This document shows positions 8,273 to 18,684 of a stretch of DNA of 47,351 nucleotides, piece after piece. Made by a program: the position numbers and the translations under genes. Every line of letters starts with the position of its first letter. Position 1 is the first letter of the stretch. Source of the DNA: Candidatus Kaiserbacteria bacterium. Its GTDB lineage: Bacteria > Patescibacteriota > Minisyncoccia > Phycocordibacterales > UBA2100. Where the stretch lies: assembly GCA_028286585.1 (NCBI GenBank), contig JAQBRI010000006.1, positions 80,558-127,908 on the forward strand, given 5' to 3'. The notes beneath the pieces were generated by a model. The model did not search any database, was not told where the DNA came from, and was given only the letters and a program-made list of their open reading frames with translations.

Positions 8273-11098
8273 TTAATAATTTATTTTAATAAATCCTTTC
8301 TCTGTTGTAACCCCAACCACTCTCATACCAGCTAATTGCAATCTCAGCGGTCTCGTGTCACTACCATCATCGTCATCCAAATCGTCCAAATCTATCGGTT
8401 TACTCATGAGAATAGTAACATCTTTTTTTGGCCGATAGTGGGCCTCGGTGCTCGTAGCATTCGTTCTAATATATGTCGCAAACATATCGTAACTACTTTT
8501 CTTTATGTTCCATTTATAAGCCAAGAGTGTGTTTGAAAAGATGGAGGTACTTGTCGCACTGTTATAGCTTATTGAAACTGGAGTGAGAGAAATCCGTCTA
8601 TCTTTTGCAGGCCATTGCTCGCTGTACTTAAAAATCGTTGTATTACCCGACGCATCTTTTGCTGTAATAGTCGTTGTTGCAATACCTTTTGCAACTTTCT
8701 CTCCTTTCTTTAGAATTGGATAACTAGTAGCGACAGAGGTTGTGGCGTACCCACTGTCATCGGTTGCGGTAACCTGTATGCTTTGTGTACTTGTACTAAA
8801 AGTTAATTGTATCTCCGGAGCTACAGTGTCGAATTGCACAACACCTCCTGCATTGAGACTTTTGTCGACTACACCATCTCCGTTTACATCTATTTTAAGT
8901 GGCGAAGCGTCTTTGATACTTCCGGCAATATCCATGGTGATTATGGTTGATGTGGACACAGGAATGTTTACAAATGTGGTCGATGCGGTCACTGTATTCC
9001 CTGTCATCTCATCGATGTCATATGTTACGTATCCACTGGCAAGACCGCGAAGCACAACATGTAGAGGAGTTGCCCCATTTGAATACGCGTATTTTACTTC
9101 GCCAAACTGGTCGTACGTTACACCCGAGGCATCGTTTTGAATGTATTGATGAGTTGATCCGTCAGTAAGTGTTGTTGTGGCTATACCGGTATGATGTCCA
9201 ATAGAGTCATAAAAATCTAATGAAACTGGGGAGTGGATACGGTATACAAGATGTTTATTGTTAGCAAAATTAGGTGGTACGATTGAAATGTATGTTGTTT
9301 GAAGCGTATTATTCTTCCGAATAAGGTCATCAATGATTGCAGTTATAGGATGCGCTCCCATCATTGTCGAATGATCTATTTTAATTTGTGTGTCTTTTTT
9401 ATATTGATCAATATTAAAATAGTACTTCTCTCCAACGCTAGCGTGTGCACTCGCTTCTACCACAGTTCCATCTCCGTCGAGAGTTATATTTGGCTTGTAT
9501 GTAAGATATGACTTGCTGAAGAGGCAGTATATTGAGCAGCTATCTACATAGGTGATGCCGCCAGGGGTATCAATGCCAACTCCTGCTATCTCATATAGTG
9601 TCGAACTTGCTGGAGGCGTCCAGTTATCAAGAATAGTATGTAAAACCTCTGCCCGAGAAAGTAAATCAAAATTTCCCTTGCTTGGTGAGTTTGTATCCTT
9701 TGGATCTGGCTGTATTCTATTGTCACTTGTACCGGTTACAAAATCCTTGAGTACACTATAAGTATTTATTTTTTCGCCGTAATGAGCACGGAGCGTACTT
9801 GCGGTTATAGATTGTGGATCAAATATAACTGTTGGAGTTAAAACTTTGCTAGTATATGCCGCCGAAGGAAGCAGCGTGTAAGCTGCGGGAACGTTTAACG
9901 CCAGAGTACGCGCTGTCGACTGACTGGCAATAACTCCAAGTCCAATAGTTTGGTCATAACCATGCAAGAGCGATGCAATTGCTTTGGGAGTGCCCAGTTG
10001 CGGAACACCTACGAATACAATGTTATCAATGAGATTTTCTTTTCCCATTGCTTTTAACTTATTTATCAAGAGTTTGGCTACTAATCCTCCGTTGGAATGT
10101 GCGATAATCGTAACCTTGCCGCTTTTAGAACTTGAAGCGAGTTGAAGTAGAGTCTGAATCATATACGACGAAGTAGCGGCACCGGTATAAGAAATTTTAC
10201 CGTCTGTTACAACCCCTCTATCGACCACCTGCTGTAAATCAAGTCTCCAGTCATATGGTGCGGCTTTCCATTCTCGTATTGTTCCGGAAGCAACCTCTGC
10301 ATCCATAGTATCCTCAAAAGTTTTATACACATCAGCTCCGGGATATGAGTCAAGAATATCTTTCGTATATATATCGGATCGTACACTTGTGCCATCGGAA
10401 TTCATAAACAAACTTACCAAGTCACTATCGGTATTTGGTTCCCATAGTTGATCCTCGCAATCCGTTATAATACCTGTGCAATTCTGTCCTCGAGGTTTAT
10501 ACAACCTACTTGCTTCGATGCCAGGGATAAACATCACATTGGAATAACAATCTTGCATGCAGGTTGGTGTTGAGGTTGCAACGGATGGGGTCGTAGTGCT
10601 ATAGAGACCGTTCGCTATTGTGAACTGTGTAAAATAGTTTGGTGAGAGATATCCCTCTACCTGCATACGATAAAGCCCGTCGCCAGTAAGTCCAATTGCA
10701 GAAAGACGTGATGAAATGTCACAGTGCATAGGGTCAGCACATTCATACGCTAGTGCCTGAGCATAGGTTGTTCCCCCATTAAAACAAGATGTACCATATG
10801 AACTCTTCCATGTTGAGCCGCTGTCTACAGACTTGAGGTAGGTTATTGAATTGGTAATAGCATACCCGATAGTATTAGGGCCGTACCAATTACTGAGGAG
10901 TGTGCATTGTGTTGCAGGCGTAATGACATCAGAAAGTCCCCAAGGAGAAAAATCTATAATTCCAGCAGCGGTAGTTGGAACATCGAACTGGGTTTGGGTG
11001 TAAGCAAATGTTACCGGGGGGAGAAAATTGATCACACACAAAGCGGTTGCTATTACAACCCGCATGTAGGCACCCGACCCCTGGGTGATATCTGTCAT
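8273..11098 (-). CDS. Large secreted LCAT-like alpha/beta hydrolase
   Basis: Signal peptide; MFIPGIEASRLY, APYDWRLDLQ, nucleophile elbow IIAHSNGGLVAK; EF-hand/dockerin-like DVNGDGVVDKSL; Asp-rich C-terminal segment. Confidence 0.82.
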   Translation of the reverse strand: MTDITQGSGAYMRVVIATALCVINFLPPVTFAYTQTQFDVPTTAAGIIDFSPWGLSDVITPATQCTLLSNWYGPNTIGYAITNSITYLKSVDSGSTWKSSYGTSCFNGGTTYAQALAYECADPMHCDISSRLSAIGLTGDGLYRMQVEGYLSPNYFTQFTIANGLYSTTTPSVATSTPTCMQDCYSNVMFIPGIEASRLYKPRGQNCTGIITDCEDQLWEPNTDSDLVSLFMNSDGTSVRSDIYTKDILDSYPGADVYKTFEDTMDAEVASGTIREWKAAPYDWRLDLQQVVDRGVVTDGKISYTGAATSSYMIQTLLQLASSSKSGKVTIIAHSNGGLVAKLLINKLKAMGKENLIDNIVFVGVPQLGTPKAIASLLHGYDQTIGLGVIASQSTARTLALNVPAAYTLLPSAAYTSKVLTPTVIFDPQSITASTLRAHYGEKINTYSVLKDFVTGTSDNRIQPDPKDTNSPSKGNFDLLSRAEVLHTILDNWTPPASSTLYEIAGVGIDTPGGITYVDSCSIYCLFSKSYLTYKPNITLDGDGTVVEASAHASVGEKYYFNIDQYKKDTQIKIDHSTMMGAHPITAIIDDLIRKNNTLQTTYISIVPPNFANNKHLVYRIHSPVSLDFYDSIGHHTGIATTTLTDGSTHQYIQNDASGVTYDQFGEVKYAYSNGATPLHVVLRGLASGYVTYDIDEMTGNTVTASTTFVNIPVSTSTIITMDIAGSIKDASPLKIDVNGDGVVDKSLNAGGVVQFDTVAPEIQLTFSTSTQSIQVTATDDSGYATTSVATSYPILKKGEKVAKGIATTTITAKDASGNTTIFKYSEQWPAKDRRISLTPVSISYNSATSTSIFSNTLLAYKWNIKKSSYDMFATYIRTNATSTEAHYRPKKDVTILMSKPIDLDDLDDDDGSDTRPLRLQLAGMRVVGVTTEKGFIKINY

Positions 11099-11438
11099 GC
11101 ATTAATTGTAACAGTACTATTGTTGCTGTCTACCAGATTAGACACATGAAAATAGCACCGCCATGGTGCCATTCTCAAAATTATTAGTTTGCTGACAATA
11201 CTGTGACCAAGAAAGTAAGCCGTGCGCTTTAGTAATTCTGTATCCGTGATACCGACTGACTAAAGCGCACACATGACTACTTGACCCCTGAGAATTCATG
11301 TGTGCACGGTGTAATGGTAACCCACCTTTCCTAATTTGTTATTGAACAAATTAAACCCATGTGGATAACTTTGATTTTTATGAAAACTTTTCTACAAAAA
11401 ACCTTAGGTATTGCGAGTTCTAATTTTAACAGGTACGC

Positions 11439-11468
11439 AAAAAGCCCCTCCTTTCGGAGGGGCTTTTT
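11439..11468. terminator. Bidirectional terminator after the S-layer-like gene
   Basis: AAAAAGCCCCTCCTTTCGGAGGGGCTTTTT. Confidence 0.9.
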
Positions 11469-11551
11469 GTTGTTTGCGTTGTCGCCGCAAACGGGATGAC
11501 TTTTATCTTTTGTTCTTAGCAATAGTTCTCTATGCGAGACTAATCCGAAGA

Positions 11552-14500
11552 TTAGTTACGTACTGAGTAAGTATTGGTTGGGAAGTTGTAGATAAGAGTT
11601 GCATCAAGTGGAGTTCCTGTGCCTGTTCCACCTTGGAGGTCGTACCACTGGAATCCTGAGCCACCAACCAACTGTGATGTGATTGCTGACGTACCAGAGT
11701 TACCAAGTGTTCCACCAACTGTAGCAAACAACTGGAATGTCTTTGATGTTCCTGCTGGAATATCATATCCATTAGTTGTTGTACAAGTGACAGTACCTGA
11801 TAGACCAGCTCCAATTGCACCGTTTGAACATGTGAATTGAGTAACTGGATTACCATTGTCCTTCAATGAAGTTGTAGAAGCAGTTACAGTAGCTCCTCCA
11901 GCTGAAGTAACAGTGAAGGTTGTTGTTGTAGCTCGGACTGCACCAGCAGCATCAGCTGTGATAGTGACTGATCCGATCTGAATTTGACCTGCAGTCAATG
12001 TTCCTGGAGTTCCAGAGACAGTAACTACTGGCTTTGTTCCAACAAGCTTATGTGTTGCTGTACTTGCAGTAGCTACGCCACCAGTGACGATGGTTGTGTT
12101 ACTTCCAGCAATGTATTCAACTTCTGCTGTTGTGAGGCCAATGTTTTGGTTCGCATTACCTGTTTGTGCGTTTACACCTGAAAGGTTAACCGCTACAGGG
12201 ATCAATGCGCCCGAAGCTCCAAGAGCTACTGGGATGTTCAATCCATCGACATCGACAGTTGAACCAACAACAGACTTAGTGACGCCACCTACAGTGACAG
12301 CAGAAATTCCGTTTGTTCCAGTAACGTTGAACTTGATTCGCTTGATTACGATGTCAGATCCAGCTGAAGTTGCCTTCAATGGACCAATGTTGACTCCTGT
12401 TACTCCACCGACAACGTATTGTGCGATAGGAGCAGAAGAATCAAGAGAAACCAAAGCTAGAGTTCCTGCATTCATTGTAACTGTAGGACCTGTGATCTGA
12501 GCTGTTGTACTAGATACATTTGAGGTTGTGCCTCGGTATGTAGCTGTAGCAGCAACGATTACAGTACCAGTTGCAGTTGAAGTATCAGCAAATACATCGA
12601 ATGTCTGTGATCCGTTTGCAGGAACAAGAGTATTCAATGAGAAGTTGTTTGAGTTACCACTAGCTGTATTTGGTTGACCAATTGGTGAGTTAGCGCCAGT
12701 GATGGTCAAGTTTGACAAGTTACTTGTGAGAGCAGCTGTTCCAGAAAGGTTAACAGCAACGTTAGTTACGTTTGCACCTTCTGCAGAGCCAGTCTGAAGA
12801 GTAAAGGAACCAATTTTTACAGAAGTTGTATTTGGAGAAACTGTCTTAGAAGTAAATCCAGAAGTGTTACCAAATGTGACGTTTGTAGAACTGATTGTCT
12901 TGTCGTTGGAAGTTACGCTAGATGTGTTTCCAGTTGCCTGAGAAGTTTGTCCTTGGAAAGGAGAAGCTACGATATCTGCGCGAATTGAACCAGCTGTGTA
13001 GTTCACGTTTGCTGCTGACATAATATCTGCCTTAACCTGAACAATTACTGACTGTCCAGCAGGGATAATCAATGATGATCCGAGACTGAAGTTTACAGTA
13101 CCATCTACTTGGTTCCAAGTTGACTTAGATGATCCGATTGCACCGCCGTTAGCATAGAGGGTCAAGTTTCGAAGACCGTTTGCTGCAGGAGATGTAGATG
13201 CACTTGCACCAAGAACTGGAGTTACGTTAAGACTTTGGATCTTAACATCTTCACCATATGCCTGGAACTTAAACGATGCGATAGCAACGTTTGATGCACC
13301 ACCTACTACCTTTGATATTGATCCAAATGCTGGATCAAGAGTAATAGTCAATGTTCCTTGATTTACAGTAATCTTTCCTGCAGACAAGTTTGAAATTGAG
13401 TTGGTACCTCCTTGAGTAGCGCCAACATTGAAACCAGAGACTTGTGAGTCTTCGGCTACGATGTCGCCCGCGTTCTCGATAGAGATTGTAAAGTCACGAT
13501 TTGAACCACCAACAACATCTGCTCGAAGTTCAAGTGTATGACCACCTGTTGTAAGAGAGATAGGAGCTGAAGTCATATCGAAACCGATACGATTTGATCC
13601 AGAAGTGTTTGACCACACTGGAGGAGCAGACTGCTTAACACCATCGATGTAAAGACCGATGTTTGAAAGCGCATCTGTACTTGCTGAACCAATGTACTTG
13701 AAAGTAATTGCCTTCAAGTTCAAAGATCGTGTTCCAACACTGATTGGTCCTGAGAATACAACGAATCCTGTTGTGCCTGCGTTGATCGTTTGCGCAACTG
13801 GATTTTGTACTCCTGCTGTAGTGAAGTTAAGAGTAGCTGGGTTTGCAAGTGACGTAATGACACGCTGCATACCAACAACATTATTAACGTTCATTACTGA
13901 ACCGCCCAATGGTGTAATGGACATAACGTTAACACCAAGAGTGTTTCCTGATGATACGTTTCCACTTGCAACAGTATCGATATCTGCACGAACTGAAATC
14001 ATTGTTGATCCAGATACGTTGAAGAGACCGTTAGTTGAGTTGAAAGTGATGAGGCCATTTACGATTGATGCTGAGTCAGAGATACGAACGTTACCTTGGT
14101 AAAGGTAAACATTCTTAGCTGTTGAGTCAGTTGATACACCAGTTCGCTGCAAGACCAATGTTCTTACTGAACCTGAACCAGTGAAGGTGAGTTCAGCAAG
14201 ATCAGCAGATGCTTGACCTGCAATGATCGTACCTGTTGGTTGTACAGATGAGAGTGATACACCAAGTGGACCTGATGTAGTACCTCCTGTAGTTCCTCCT
14301 GGTGGGACAGTTGTGGATGTACACATACTGTTTGCAGAAGCTCGAGAAAGAGGACCCCAGTATCCTGATACTGGTGTGATACCTTGAGCTGCCTGGAACT
14401 TCATGACTGCACCCTTAGTTGCTGCACCGAAGTAAGATGTTTCATTACCTACGGAACCTGCTCCTGCGGTTGCGACCACTGCGTTGTGACTATTAAGGAA

Positions 14501-14749
14501 CTTCTGGACTGACATGACCTCGCCTCCCTTTGAACCTACTGTGAGGTTCTGAGTGAAGGTGGTGCAAGATGTCACCGTAGACGATGAACCTTGCATTGAA
14601 GAGATCTGCGCGAGCAGGGCCTGAACTTGTGCTTGCAAATCAGAAACAGCGTCAGCCTTTGCAGTAACTGCAAATGTGAACGATGCGATGATTGCTACAA
14701 CAAGAGCGACTCCAGCTGCGACATTTTTTGTTGCTACTGTTGTACTCAT
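11552..14749 (-). CDS. Peptidoglycan-binding domain / S-layer-like surface protein (1065-1066 aa)
   Basis: Signal peptide; PG_binding_1-like segment (VGSKGGEVMSVQKFLNSHN...GAATKGAVMKFQAAQGI...GYWGPLSRASANSMC); long Ser/Thr-rich beta repeats. Start at MSTTVATK. Confidence 0.85.
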   Translation of the reverse strand: MSTTVATKNVAAGVALVVAIIASFTFAVTAKADAVSDLQAQVQALLAQISSMQGSSSTVTSCTTFTQNLTVGSKGGEVMSVQKFLNSHNAVVATAGAGSVGNETSYFGAATKGAVMKFQAAQGITPVSGYWGPLSRASANSMCTSTTVPPGGTTGGTTSGPLGVSLSSVQPTGTIIAGQASADLAELTFTGSGSVRTLVLQRTGVSTDSTAKNVYLYQGNVRISDSASIVNGLITFNSTNGLFNVSGSTMISVRADIDTVASGNVSSGNTLGVNVMSITPLGGSVMNVNNVVGMQRVITSLANPATLNFTTAGVQNPVAQTINAGTTGFVVFSGPISVGTRSLNLKAITFKYIGSASTDALSNIGLYIDGVKQSAPPVWSNTSGSNRIGFDMTSAPISLTTGGHTLELRADVVGGSNRDFTISIENAGDIVAEDSQVSGFNVGATQGGTNSISNLSAGKITVNQGTLTITLDPAFGSISKVVGGASNVAIASFKFQAYGEDVKIQSLNVTPVLGASASTSPAANGLRNLTLYANGGAIGSSKSTWNQVDGTVNFSLGSSLIIPAGQSVIVQVKADIMSAANVNYTAGSIRADIVASPFQGQTSQATGNTSSVTSNDKTISSTNVTFGNTSGFTSKTVSPNTTSVKIGSFTLQTGSAEGANVTNVAVNLSGTAALTSNLSNLTITGANSPIGQPNTASGNSNNFSLNTLVPANGSQTFDVFADTSTATGTVIVAATATYRGTTSNVSSTTAQITGPTVTMNAGTLALVSLDSSAPIAQYVVGGVTGVNIGPLKATSAGSDIVIKRIKFNVTGTNGISAVTVGGVTKSVVGSTVDVDGLNIPVALGASGALIPVAVNLSGVNAQTGNANQNIGLTTAEVEYIAGSNTTIVTGGVATASTATHKLVGTKPVVTVSGTPGTLTAGQIQIGSVTITADAAGAVRATTTTFTVTSAGGATVTASTTSLKDNGNPVTQFTCSNGAIGAGLSGTVTCTTTNGYDIPAGTSKTFQLFATVGGTLGNSGTSAITSQLVGGSGFQWYDLQGGTGTGTPLDATLIYNFPTNTYSVRN

Positions 14750-15487
14750 AATTGAGATAATAAGACTTTTGTCTTCTCTAATAATTAACTTATAACTGAA
14801 GACTCTAATAATGGAGTGTATGGATAAGGGGCGCACCCTTAGAGAACACACACTACAAACATGGCTATCTCTTCTCGAAGTAACAACAACATAAATGCTG
14901 TCATTACATGAGTGAGGTTAGCACCGATATGGGAAGGAGTTTCGGCGTGACTGTCATACTGAACCCGAAGTTTTATACAGCGGGCACCATTGCATTTTGT
15001 GCAACAGAAAATAAACATGTGAATATATGTTCACGCTTTTCTTTCATTATTCGTGTGTCAAAGATCGGGTAGTTACTGAACTACCACTAACACAGAGTTG
15101 CGTCAGTAACGTAATGATACCCTAGTATCGTAAAGCTACTACTACGCTGACTGCTACTTTGTGGATAACCCATATATAGAGAAAGATATGCATCTCGTCT
15201 ATATATAGACTACACGCACAACAATATCGAAGATTAGCCAATAAGTCAACGATAATGCCCTTGATACTCGCCCTCAGGAAAGGAGTCCTTTCCACTGCAA
15301 AAGGTCCTATTTTTAACCGTTATCCATATGGTACTACATATAGATGAATGAGGTTTGTTAAGGAGATCTCTATACAATTGAGTCTATATGCTGATAAACA
15401 TATTAGAGGAGTGAGTTCATGCGGAATTGCACATGGTAGGTCAAACAGAAATGGCCCTTTAAGCATGACGGGTGAACACCCTTTTAC

Positions 15488-16267
15488 TTACTTGACCGAA
15501 TATGTGCTCCAGCGCTTTGAACCAGACTTAACCACTAGACCCTGCGAGACTAGGTTAAATAATTCTCTCTGAATCATCTTTTCGCTGTATTCAGGAATAT
15601 GAATCGCGATGTCTTTAATACCGCTTAATCCTTGTTCCTTTAGGATAGCAAAGATTGCCTCACTTCGATTACCTTTTGATTGAGGCTTAGGCGGAGTATA
15701 AGGGACAGAATTAGACATAACGGACACTTCATCTTTAGTACTGTTTGTGTCCTTTATAATGTCCTTTATGCTTGGTGTTGAGTAGTTTGTGTTTGAACCA
15801 TATCGTACATCAGACAGTTCCTCTCTGGACAGGTGGATACTTTCGGACAGTGTTGATCGTCGGGCGTTCTCAATAAAAGACCCCAGCTCATCAAAGGCAT
15901 CTGAAAGGATGTCGGCATTTTCGAAGGAAACAAATCCCGAGACAGCAAGAATTCGTATCATAGAAATGGTACGTCTGATCTCTGACTCTACCTTTGATAC
16001 GGAGTCTGCTCCGACAGTTCGGAGTGCATCTCTCATATTGAGAATGGAATCAAGAATCAGAATAGTGGACTCCCGCAAAGAGTGGCGTATTGGTTCTTCG
16101 TGGTCAATATGCTTGGTTATGAGATAGGTCGCTGAAACAAGTCTTTCGGCATGAAAATAGGCCCGTTCTGCCATTTTGTTATCACCAAAGGGACTCAATT
16201 TTAATGTCTTTTTGTTAACAAATTGAGATATTTTTTCTGTCTGTGATTTGTCCTTTATGATATTCAT
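15488..16267 (-). CDS. Helical-bundle plus winged-HTH protein
   Basis: N-terminal helices (AERAYFHAERLVSATYLITKHID) and C-terminal HTH (IFAILKEQGLSGIKDIAIHIPEYSEKMIQRELFNLVSQGLV). Confidence 0.6.
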   Translation of the reverse strand: MNIIKDKSQTEKISQFVNKKTLKLSPFGDNKMAERAYFHAERLVSATYLITKHIDHEEPIRHSLRESTILILDSILNMRDALRTVGADSVSKVESEIRRTISMIRILAVSGFVSFENADILSDAFDELGSFIENARRSTLSESIHLSREELSDVRYGSNTNYSTPSIKDIIKDTNSTKDEVSVMSNSVPYTPPKPQSKGNRSEAIFAILKEQGLSGIKDIAIHIPEYSEKMIQRELFNLVSQGLVVKSGSKRWSTYSVK

Positions 16268-16416
16268 GATTTTTTACTCTTGTCTCTAACTTGAGTTAGC
16301 TTAAATGTACATCAATACCTCTGGGGTGTCCAATATATGACAATTTCTGAATATATCCATATATAGCTGTATATATCGGTCACAATATTGTTATTTACAT
16401 GGTAGAATTGCCTGCA

Positions 16417-18681
16417 ATGAAGGAACAAAAAAGAAAGCGCCGCACTCGTGAACAAATGCTCGAAGATCTTGGGCCTGCTCCGCGCAGCATTAGCTCTGAA
16501 GCAACGCGCGGTGTTATTTCTATATTCGTTACTGCAATCGCACTTTTTCTTATCATCGCTGAATTTGGAGGAGGCGGAGTGTTTGGCTCAACGGTCTACA
16601 CATGGCTCAACTGGCTCTTGGGAGTTGGGTACGCCTTACTTCCCCTCTCTTTTATATTGATCGCTATTCTTATATTTAAGTCGTTCGAAAAAAAGGTGGG
16701 CGGCGTGCAATGGGTCAGTCTGTTTATCTTTCTTATGTCAGGACTTAGTTTGATAAGCGTAGCCTTTCGCGGACGTGGAGGTGTGATTGGTGAAAACATT
16801 ACCACGCCACTTCTTGCAAGCGTTGATACCACTACTACGATATTATTTTTGCTCACATTTATTGTCGCTTCACTCGTCGTAGCATTTGATGTGCATTTGG
16901 GAAAGGTGCTCCGCGGAATCCAAAATATGTTTCTTTCATTGTGGACAAAAAGTCCCGAAGAAGAAGGTGTTGAGATTGAGAAGGAACCGGTCATCACTGC
17001 CCCGCTTATGGAAACCGAAGTTTCTATTCAGCAGCACAAAATGTCTCAGGACGATCAAACTGACGAAGATGCTACTCCAAAGAAAACTCGGATGGAAGGT
17101 ATTACAAAAATGTTTACTTCATCAGAAAGTGATGAGGGCTTCCCTATCTCAATGAGCGACGAAGCGTACGAGCCACCGCCACTTTCGATTCTTGCAAAAA
17201 ACAAAGGTAAGCCAGAAGTTGGTGACGTAAAGGCAAACATGAATGTCATCAAGCGGACACTGATGAACTTTGGCATTGATGTTGAAATGGATGAGGCATC
17301 GATTGGACCGACAGTTACCCGATATGCGATCAAGCCTGCCGAAGGAGTCCGTCTTTCAAAAATAGTCGCACTGCAAAGTAACCTCGAACTCGCCCTTGCC
17401 GCAAGTCCAGTTCGTATCGAGGCACCAATACCGGGCAAGTCTCTCGTGGGTATCGAAGTGCCAAACATCGCGCGTACAACCCTTGGCCTTGGTCCTCTCG
17501 TATCAGACGACGGATACACCAAGTCTGACAAACCGCTCCTTATCGCAATGGGCCGCCTTATCAATGGTCAGCCGCTCTATGCAGATCTCGCAAAGATGCC
17601 GCACATGCTGGTGGCTGGAACAACGGGTGCCGGCAAATCGGTAACCATTCATGATTTCGTGGTTTCTCTTTTGTATCGATGCGGACCAAACAAATTGCGA
17701 TTTATTATGGTTGACCCAAAGCGAGTCGAACTTACTTTGTATAACTCGATTCCCCACCTACTTACTCCCGTGATCACTGATGCCAAAAAAGCTATCCTTG
17801 CTTTGAAGTGGCTCGCAAAAGAAATGGATAGACGTTACAACGTGCTTGAGACACACAAAGTGCGTGACATCTCCTCATATCATGAAAACATCGTTAAGAA
17901 GGCGCTTGAAAAAGCAAAGGGTTCCAAGCAGATCGATGGAGAAGAAGCTGCACAGATGCCAGAGGCTATGCCATATATTGTACTCATCATCGACGAGCTC
18001 GCCGATATCATGCAAACATATCCCCGCGAACTTGAAAGCGGTATTGTTCGCCTAGCTCAAATGAGTCGAGCCGTTGGAATTCACCTGATATTGAGTACAC
18101 AGCGCCCGAGCGTTAAAGTCATTACCGGTCTTATCAAGGCCAACATTCCAACTCGTGTCGCATTGCAGGTTGCCTCTCAGATTGATTCTCGAACCATTCT
18201 CGATGTTGGCGGTGCCGAAAAGTTGCTTGGTGCCGGAGACATGCTCTTCCTTTCGGGTGAAATGGGCAAACCGCGCCGCGTCCAGGCTTCGTATATATCA
18301 GAAACTGAAGTTAAAAAAGTCGTGGCTCACCTTGCAAAGAGCGCTGTAGGCGTACTCAATAATGAAATCGACCTAACCGACAATAAGGCAGAACATGGCG
18401 GTGGTATGGATGCGATATTCTCTTCGATGGAAAATAGCGGCGACGATGAGAGCGACGAGCTCTATGCAGAGGCAAAAGCAACGATTCTTCAGGCTGGCAA
18501 GGCGTCGACATCATATCTCCAACGAAAACTGGGCATTGGATACGCTCGCGCGGCACGACTCATGGATATTCTTGAAGAACGAGGCGTCATTGGTGCAGCA
18601 GATGGCGCAAAACCTCGCGATATCATTGGAGCAGGCAATGCTGACGAACTCGTCAAACAGGCAGAGGCACAGGAATTCTAA
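16417..18681 (+). CDS. ftsK: DNA translocase FtsK/SpoIIIE
   Basis: Walker A AGTTGAGKSV, Walker B LIIDELADI, STQRPSVKVITG, C-terminal gamma-like wHTH; N-terminal TMs. Start MKEQKRK preferred (16399 possible). Confidence 0.95.
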   Translation: MKEQKRKRRTREQMLEDLGPAPRSISSEATRGVISIFVTAIALFLIIAEFGGGGVFGSTVYTWLNWLLGVGYALLPLSFILIAILIFKSFEKKVGGVQWVSLFIFLMSGLSLISVAFRGRGGVIGENITTPLLASVDTTTTILFLLTFIVASLVVAFDVHLGKVLRGIQNMFLSLWTKSPEEEGVEIEKEPVITAPLMETEVSIQQHKMSQDDQTDEDATPKKTRMEGITKMFTSSESDEGFPISMSDEAYEPPPLSILAKNKGKPEVGDVKANMNVIKRTLMNFGIDVEMDEASIGPTVTRYAIKPAEGVRLSKIVALQSNLELALAASPVRIEAPIPGKSLVGIEVPNIARTTLGLGPLVSDDGYTKSDKPLLIAMGRLINGQPLYADLAKMPHMLVAGTTGAGKSVTIHDFVVSLLYRCGPNKLRFIMVDPKRVELTLYNSIPHLLTPVITDAKKAILALKWLAKEMDRRYNVLETHKVRDISSYHENIVKKALEKAKGSKQIDGEEAAQMPEAMPYIVLIIDELADIMQTYPRELESGIVRLAQMSRAVGIHLILSTQRPSVKVITGLIKANIPTRVALQVASQIDSRTILDVGGAEKLLGAGDMLFLSGEMGKPRRVQASYISETEVKKVVAHLAKSAVGVLNNEIDLTDNKAEHGGGMDAIFSSMENSGDDESDELYAEAKATILQAGKASTSYLQRKLGIGYARAARLMDILEERGVIGAADGAKPRDIIGAGNADELVKQAEAQEF

Positions 18682-18684
18682 TAT

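Noticed and set aside
11552-14749. Possible CRISPR or tandem repeats in the surface-protein gene
   Set aside because: Similarity is low-complexity coding sequence (Thr/Ser/Gly/Val codons); no regular repeat-spacer unit, and no CRISPR array anywhere in the window.
15348-15572. 74-aa plus ORF near 15.4 kb
   Set aside because: Overlaps the 3' end of the minus HTH gene, with no SD or family-like sequence.
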